From positions 8,379,001 through 8,443,000 of the forward strand of contig CM070877.1 in assembly GCA_036365515.1 (NCBI GenBank): DNA of 64,000 bases, given 5' to 3'. The translations under genes and the position numbers were made by a program. The stretch is from Torymus aiolomorphi. Its lineage: Eukaryota; Arthropoda; Insecta; Hymenoptera; Torymidae. The notes beneath the pieces are model-generated. The model made no database searches and was not told where the DNA came from. It saw nothing but the letters and a program-made list of their open reading frames with translations. Positions 57,889 to 64,000 of the stretch are shown here, in pieces. The stretch's first letter is position 1, and every line of letters starts with the position of its first letter.

Positions 57889-58528
57889 TCCTAGTAGAAA
57901 TGAAAAATGAAAATAACTGTAAATAACTGTAAAAAACTGTAAATAACTGTAAATAACAGTTTATAACAGTTTATAAGTGTTTGATTTGAGACGTTAATAA
58001 CAGTTATTTACAGTTATTTACAGTTATTTACAGTTATTAACAGTTATTACCAGTTATTAGCAGTTATTAACAGTTATTTACAGTTTTGCAGAAAAGTACC
58101 TGCGAAAACGGAGGTGCTGATAAAAGTTAGTTACAGTTATTAACGGTTATTAACAGTTTTTAACAGTTTTTAACAGTTATTAACAGTTATTAACAGTTAT
58201 TTACAGTTTTGTTGATAAGAAAAAAGTTAGTATTATAGCGAAAAAAATAAACTGTTTATAACTGTAAATATCTGTAAATAACTGTTAATAACTGTTAATA
58301 ACTGTTAATAACCGTTAATAACTGTTAATACCCTTTATCAGTACCTCCGTTTTCACAGGTACTTTTCTGCAAAACTGTAAATAACTGTTAATAACTGTTA
58401 ATAACTGTTAATAACTGTAAATAACTGTAAATAACTATAAATAACTGTTATTAACATCTCAAATCAAACACTTATAAACTGTTATTTACAGTTATTAACA
58501 GTTATTTACAAAAATCATTTCCGCTAGG
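57889..58528. mobile_element. ACTGTAAATA-repeat hairpin element, copy 2, in LINE RT
   Basis: Nearly the same sequence as 21905-22555, with termini CCTAGTAGAAATGAAAAATGA and TCATTTCCGCTAGGG. It sits between codons of ORF2 (...HAKYVI before, GRASKLMNILK after), so the LINE supplies the empty-site expectation. Flanking duplication is at most 2 bp by eye. Confidence 0.8.
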
Positions 58529-60034
58529 GTTGGAAGAGCTTCCAAACTTATGAACATCCTAAAACTTCTTAGAGGTACTTGGTGGGGTGGTCACCCCCAG
58601 ACATTACTTCAAATCTATATAGCCTTAATCAGAGCTACAATAGAATACAGCCTCTACCTTATTTTTATTACTGATTCCTCACTGAGAACTAAACTCCAAA
58701 AAATTTAAAACCAATTCATACGTCTAGCTTTAGGTTATAGACTATCCACGCCCATTAATATTCTCCATGCAGAATCCAAAATTCCCTACTTAGACAACAG
58801 ACTCCAAAAACTTGCAGACAATTTCACCTTGAAACTTTTCTCCCAAACTAACTCTCCTTTACTCCATAGAATCAATACGTTAAATTCAAATCTCGCTTGT
58901 AACCACTCCCTTTCCAAAAAATTCTCCTTTCTTCTTCAATCTCTACAACAAATTCAACCCTTAACCAAAGACCTTATTAGACTACATGACATCCCATTAC
59001 CATTTAGTTACAACTTCCACATGATAATTCACAAACCCACAATAGACATAACCACAGGTAATCTTATTAAGAAGCCGCAATGCCCCCAGGATGAATTCAA
59101 CAAATATTTCAACACAGCACTCCAAGACAAACTAGCTATCTTCACAGATGCCTCTAAAATGAAAACCTCAAACGCAGTAGGCCTTGCCTGTTTCATTCCC
59201 ATTACCGATGAAAAATTAAAATATAAATTATCCTCCATTGCAACCATATTCACTGCCGAAGCACTTGCCATTTTTATAGCTATCAACCACTATCTTTTAA
59301 AACCTACATACAACTCAAATGCCATTATCTTCTCTGACTCATTGAGCGTACTTTCTGCCATAAAAAATTACAGTCCTATAAAAAGTAAGTACACTTCACA
59401 CATAATTCTTGACATCATAACTCTGCTACATACATGCCACAGTAAAAGCAAAAACATCTCTTTAATCTGGATTCCTTCACACGTTAATATCCCACATAAT
59501 GAAACTGTAGACAAACTAGCTAAGACCTCCATCACAGAAGGCTCCAACATCCTTACAACATTCCACTATACTGACTTCCATGAAACTTTAAGCAAAACTA
59601 ACAAAAATCTTAACTCAATCAAACTCATAAATGAAGGCAAATACAAAGGTGTTCATTATTTCACAAACTTTTTTCAAGAAAGCCAATGTAAACCTTGGTT
59701 TTTCAATCTCCATTCCTACAACAGATTCCATATTTCAACTATCAACAGAATAAGGTCTAACCATTACTCCCTTGCAGCTAGTCTATATAGAAAAAATATC
59801 GTAAACTCTCCATCCTGTCACTGTGGTCAAATAGAACAAGACATCACGCATACCCTCTGGTACTGCCCAACATACAGCTCTGAAAGACTTTCCCTTTTAA
59901 ATAAGCTCACCCACTATTTCAGGAAAAAAAAATCACCTCTAACTTTTGATTCTAATTACCTCCTAAAAATCCCTAATAATCCACCAGCCAGATTTATAAC
60001 TGAATTTCTGAAAAAATGTAACCTATTTGTCTAG
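58529..60034 (+). pseudogene. LINE ORF2, part 4: RT thumb, RNase H and CCHC
   Basis: Resumes ORF2; a TAA at 58706-58708 breaks the frame, which then continues in the same frame to TAG at 60032-60034. RNase H: FTDASK (Asp), TAEALAIFIA (Glu), FSDSLSVL (Asp), WIPSHVNIPHNETVDKLAK (His, Asp). C-terminal CHCGQIEQDITHTLWYC knuckle. RNase H is retained by I-group LINEs and lost in most Jockey elements. Confidence 0.85.
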
Positions 60035-60435
60035 CAGCATTAGGTACTACATGACTGATACTCTGGTGCGAGATGTGAGACGTCACAAGATCACAACTCA
60101 CTTACACTCACTAAAATAATCACAACATTACATAGTACATTGTACATATACCTTACGCGGCTTAAGCCCGATCTACACTAACATGCTCCAAATCTCCATT
60201 ACTTAATTACCTTCAACCAATAACCAGTAATTCTCCCTTTGTACTTAAAATCTATTAACAAACCCCATCTACTCCAATCAATAACAAGCAAAATAAATAT
60301 AAGTCAAAAGAAAATAAAATTGCCAATATCCGTTACCGTACGGACAAGTTTTAATATGGCATATCGGCGTCTCAGGTGAGAACCACGGCCATCAAAAGTC
60401 ACTACTACTACTACGGAACTAACGCTTAATTCGGC

Positions 60436-60585
60436 TTCAGGGGCCTTTCTACATATGTGTGTTCTGTGTGTTCTGTGTGTTCCCGACAAAGACAGATAGA
60501 TCTGTTCCGTTTATGTAAGACAGAGACAGACATAGAGAGAAGTTGTTTAGAACAGACAGAACACACATATGTAGAAAGTGCCCAG
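60436..60585. repeat. Hairpin MITE, GGGGCCTTTCTACATATGTG
   Basis: About 150 bp. The left arm GGGGCCTTTCTACATATGTG pairs with CACATATGTAGAAAGTGCCC. The end pattern GGG..TTCTACAT resembles the PIF-like MITE at 62084. The target duplication is unclear. Confidence 0.6.
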
Positions 60586-60610
60586 CAGTTCATAACAGAG
60601 CAATGAATGG

Positions 60611-61081
60611 GGCTTTTTCCGCCGCATGGTGGCGCTACCTAGACATAGGGGTAAATAAGTAAATTGCGCTAGTTTTATATTACTTTAAATTGCAATTACT
60701 ACATTTCCAATTATTGACAACGAAAAAATGTAAATTTTATAGTAAATAATTTTAAATATTTATTATTGATTTTTTCACATTGATCAGCATCAGACGTATG
60801 CAACTTGCAAGTTTCATTTTAACACTTTTAACAACGTAACATATGTTACTGTGATGTAATATACCCTCTATATAGGTTACGTATTTTGGAACAAAATATT
60901 GTATTTGTTTGAAATTGATCAATGCGAAAAAATCAATAAAAAACATTTAAAATTATTTGTTATGAAATTTACATTTTTCCATTCTCAATAATTGAAAATA
61001 TAGTAATTGTAATTTAAAGTAATTTAAAACTACGCAATTTACTCCTATGTCTCGCTAGCGCGGCCAAGCGGCGGAAAAAGC
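60611..61081. mobile_element. Palindromic MITE, GGCTTTTTCCGCCGC termini
   Basis: About 470 bp. GGCTTTTTCCGCCGC at the left and GCGGCGGAAAAAGCC at the right. Complementary arms extend about 170 nt (ACTTTAAATTGCAATTACTA and partner). AT-rich core, no ORF. Confidence 0.65.
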
Positions 61082-61095
61082 CACAATGGCCCTTA

Positions 61096-61527
61096 GGGTG
61101 TGTCCAGAATAGGATAGAAACTGCTCGCGCAAATCTATGCTTAAGAGAGTGTCCACAAAGCGTCTCATGTGCCTTGTCTCTTGTCTCATGTCTCAAGCGC
61201 GAAAAAAATCGTTGTCCGAATTCTTATACATTTATAGTTTATGGCAATAGAAAATTATACAGAAAAAATGACCATAGATTAAAAATTATTAAGATTGCGG
61301 ACAACGATTTTTTTCGCGCTTGAGACATGAGACAAGAGACAAGGCACACCAGACGCTATGTGGACAGTCCCTTAGTAATTTCTAGTGAAAATTTAGGAAT
61401 ATCTGGTAATTAAGGTTCAAAATCTCCGCATTTTGAACCTTAATTACCAGATATCCCTAAATTTTCACTAGAAATTACTAAACCATATATTTACGCAAGT
61501 AGTTTCCATCCTATTCTGGACACACTC
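61096..61527. mobile_element. PIF-like MITE F1 with inner MITE
   Basis: GGGTGTGTCCAGAATAGGAT ... ATCCTATTCTGGACACACTC; TTA at 61093-61095 and 61528-61530. An inner hairpin sits at 61144-61371. The remaining core (AATTTCTAGTGAAAATTTAG and complement) is itself a hairpin. Confidence 0.8.
61144..61371. mobile_element. Inner PIF-like hairpin MITE in F1
   Basis: 228 bp; AGAGAGTGTCCACAAAGCGT ... CTATGTGGACAGTCCC; TTA on both sides (61141-61143 and 61372-61374). The arms pair over about 80 nt (CTTGTCTCTTGTCTCATGTC and partner). Confidence 0.75.
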
Positions 61528-61573
61528 TTAGGCCTCTGCCACATAAGCACGTATGCATCCATATGCATGCGTA

Positions 61574-62001
61574 GGGTGTGTCCAAAATAAGACGGAAATT
61601 GCTCGCGCAAATATATACTTTAGACTGAGTCCACATAAGAGGCACAGGGCTGTGCGTTTGTGCTTTTGTGCAAAGCGAAAAAAATAGTTGTCCGACATCT
61701 AGTATACTCGTTACCCATTGCTGAAGATGAACATATCGAACTTCTGCCATGGGTCATGAGTATGCTAGATATAGGACAACTAGTTTTTTTCGCTTTGTAC
61801 AAAAGCACAAAAGCACAAACCTGTGCCTCTTATATGGATTCGCTCTTAATAATTTCTAGTGAAAATTTAAGGATATCTGGTAATTAACGATCAAAATCTC
61901 CGCATTTTGAAGCTTAATTACCAGATATCCCCAAATTTTCACTAAAAATTACTAAAGCATATATTTGCGCGAGCAGTTTCCGTCCTATTCTGGACACACC
62001 C
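61574..62001. mobile_element. PIF-like MITE F2 with inner MITE
   Basis: Same family as F1: GGGTGTGTCCAAAATAAGAC ... TCCTATTCTGGACACACC. The flanks GTA/ATA are a degraded duplication. An inner hairpin sits at 61623-61845, at the same internal site as in F1. Confidence 0.75.
61623..61845. mobile_element. Inner PIF-like hairpin MITE in F2
   Basis: 223 bp; GACTGAGTCCACATAAGAGG ... CTTATATGGATTCGCTC; TTA on both sides (61620-61622 and 61846-61848). It shares GCGAAAAAAAT and GTTGTCCGA with the F1 inner element, but its outer arms differ. Confidence 0.75.
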
Positions 62002-62083
62002 ATATGCATCCGTACGCACGTGCACACATCTCGTGCGGGCGCGCGCGCGTCGCGCTCGCTTCTCTCAGGCCCCCGCTACATAA

Positions 62084-62238
62084 GGGTAATTCTACATCCT
62101 TGCGGCTGCGGCTGCGCGTGCGTTTGGAGGGAAGGGGCTATCCTATTGGTTGGGAGAGGCGCGCACGTCATCGACGACCAATAGGATTTCAAACGCACAC
62201 GCAGCCGCAACCGCAGCCGCAAGGATGTAGAATTACCC
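62084..62238. mobile_element. PIF-like hairpin MITE, GGGTAATTCTACATCC termini
   Basis: 155 bp; exact TAA on both sides (62081-62083 and 62239-62241). GGGTAATTCTACATCCTTGC pairs with GCAAGGATGTAGAATTACCC; a second block of GCGGCTGCG repeats also pairs. Confidence 0.8.
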
Positions 62239-62241
62239 TAA

Positions 62242-62950
62242 GGGCGCGGCCACAATAACGTCACAGCGCCGTGATAGCACGTTCTGTCACACGTGATGTC
62301 TCGAATGATATCACTAGGGGAACATCTACATGCTCGCTAGTGACCAGTAGTGAGTGTTAAAATTATAGTTGGTATTCAAAGATAACCTACAATTGTACGG
62401 TATATTATCGTTCCTTATGAGGTATCAGCTCCAGGCAACGTCCTCAGTGGTATATTATTGTTTGCAAGAAAATAGTTTCCACACAAGGCGTATCATTTAA
62501 TTCAAGAAAATATTATAAGAAGAGTTATTTAGATTAAGTTAATTTGAAGTGATTAAAAGTAATAAGGAAGTAAGGGCCTTCGCACAGCTCTGAGGAACAG
62601 ATATAAAGAACAAAAATAACATGAGTTAGTATATCTATATATACGAGGAACAGCGAGATACACGAGGAATAAGAGTCTTGAGAAACAAGAGTTTTAACGT
62701 TAAAACTGTGATTTTTCTTCGGTTTATGATTTTTATCTTATGTTTCTGCAACAATTGCAAGAATGTCAAATGTGTCAAAAAGATTGAAAAATAACTGAAA
62801 AAACCAAGCAGAAAACAATTGAATTTTTAAATATAATAAGAGATTCAACGTACAAAATCGTACAAAATAAATTTTATCTAAATCACACATAAGATAAAAC
62901 TTTTTACTCGATAACAAAAACAATACACTTTCTTAATTCGTTGTGACCTT
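62242..62950. other. Intergenic, no feature recognised
   Basis: Starts with GGGCGCGGCCACAATAACG, which may be one end of another PIF-like element whose partner is not found. The rest is AT-rich without gene signals. Confidence 0.4.
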
Positions 62951-62955
62951 CGGAA

Positions 62956-63061
62956 GTATATGTGTGTGTGGGTGTGTGTCTGTGTGAGGGTGTGTGTGTG
63001 TGTGTGTGTGTGCGTGTGTGGATGGGTGTGTGTGGATGGGTGTGTGTGTGTGTGCGCGCGC

Positions 63062-63101
<40 letters not shown>
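62956..63101. repeat. (GT)n microsatellite
   Basis: A run of TGTGTG with a few GGATGG, GGGTG and GCGCGCGC interruptions. Apparent ORFs here are repeats only. Confidence 0.95.
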
Positions 63102-64000
63102 ACCGCATAATCTCAGGATCTATTCGATCGATTTTAACCGGACACAGGTCTCATTTTTTTTGTTCTTCTTGTGTGAATGGGGGAAGAAAATCCTCTTTTT
63201 GATTCGCCGATGCGTTTTTGTTTTATTTCAAATTTTCGATTTTCGCAAAATTCATTTTTGCGTTTTTTTAATGATAACATTGAGATATTTGAATCGGACA
63301 GATAGCATTTGAAAGAGCATAAAAAACCTACATTTTCAAAAAAAAAAATTACATTAGCTATAGTGGTTCTTTTGTAATTAACAAAAACGTGTTTTTTTTT
63401 AAAAAGCTTATAACTCCAAAAATAAACGGTCAATTTTTTTGAAAAAAATCATGATAATGCAGAATATAAATAGTTACAAAAATTTGAATCCATTCTGTCG
63501 ACTAGTTTTTGAGAAAAAGATAAAAAAAAGGAAAAAAATGCGTTTTGTATGAAGCCCGTTTACTTTAGTAAAACTGACTCAATCTCGGTTAAGTTCTTTG
63601 GGCTAAAAGATTGGTCAATAAATTTCAGAGATATTTGAGGTTAAAATTTTCTTAACCTTTTTTTCAAATAGTAATTTCTCGAGAACGGTTCGATGAATCA
63701 GCTCCAAATTTATAGACAATTTTGTGCCTGATATTGCTAATATATGGGCGAATTTTCATCAAGATCGTTTGATTACTTTTTAAGATATTTGATATTTAAA
63801 ATTTTCGTATTTTGCAAAGTCATTTTCTTTGTCGCATGATAACTAGAGAAAAAAAATTGGTTTAATGATATTGAAATATTGTGGAGATATAGAGTTTATA
63901 TTTTTATCGTATAAGTCCTTTAGGTAAAAGAATTGTCTCATAATTTTTAGAGCTACTAGGATGTTGGGCGCGCTACGAGCGCCTCGACTACGATACTTAT
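63102..64000. other. AT-rich window end, no feature recognised
   Basis: Poly-A/poly-T-rich sequence without a supported ORF or bounded repeat. Confidence 0.4.

Larger units (their letters stand above)
41492..60411 (+). mobile_element. I-group non-LTR retrotransposon (LINE), full length but interrupted
   Basis: Bounded by a 13-bp duplication TACGGAACTAACG (41479-41491 and 60412-60424) and ending in a (ACT)n tail (60399-60411). Without the nested insertions (44929-56855 and 57889-58528) the element is about 6.35 kb. It has a gag-like ORF1 with zinc knuckles, and an ORF2 with APE endonuclease, RT, RNase H and a C-terminal CCHC motif. RNase H plus CCHC knuckles places it in the I group of LINEs (I, Outcast, Loa-type). 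Premature stops and a frameshift make it inactive. Confidence 0.85.

Noticed and set aside
62960..63312. Cys/Val-rich ORFs over the GT repeat
   Set aside because: Pure translation of a dinucleotide repeat.

Overview
This is eukaryotic DNA, most likely from an insect. Genes have many short GT-AG introns, often 60-150 nt. The proteins read as animal orthologues: VPS13B, NHP2, an Aurora kinase, RNF146, PANK4 and PRPF38B. The rest is AT-rich sequence loaded with nested transposable elements. A hymenopteran such as a parasitoid wasp would fit the repeat style, but nothing in the sequence fixes the order. All exon models were made by eye from splice signals, reading phase and remembered family features.

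Gene part (1-34.6 kb): the C-terminal 1650 codons of VPS13B (+, 1-6480) converge on NHP2 (-, 6659-7458). A SWIM-domain transposon-type gene remnant lies in a large palindrome (7.67-8.76 kb), followed by a TA-flanked MITE. Aurora kinase (-, 10.0-11.6 kb) and RNF146 (+, 13.0-21.6 kb) are divergent, with a nest of PIF/Harbinger-like MITEs between them. RNF146 has two alternative WWE exons and a 6.4 kb last intron. That intron holds a palindromic element interrupted by another element, and a piggyBac-like element with a hAT-like one inside it. PANK4 (-, 25.7-29.8 kb) and PRPF38B (-, 31.75-34.6 kb) follow.

Repeat part (34.7-64 kb): a hAT-like MITE, a solo LTR, a 5'-truncated Penelope-like element (PLE), then a 1146-bp LTR element whose two LTRs each carry a complete type III hammerhead ribozyme (an LTR retrozyme). 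About 20 bp further on is an I-group LINE of about 6.4 kb, stretched to 18.9 kb by insertions. A PLE fragment sits in the LINE at a 13-bp target duplication. A 10.5 kb TA-flanked element made of tandem repeats sits in the PLE endonuclease. Two TTAA-flanked hairpin MITEs sit in the tandem repeats and were amplified with them. A separate ACTGTAA-repeat element splits the LINE reverse transcriptase. The last 4 kb holds more PIF-like hairpin MITEs, a GT microsatellite and AT-rich sequence.

The host genes are housekeeping functions with no visible pathway link: lipid transfer, snoRNP, mitosis, ubiquitin ligation, CoA metabolism and splicing. The most unusual content is the hammerhead-bearing LTR element and the layered insertion history, which target duplications and one paralogous empty site allow to be read in order.
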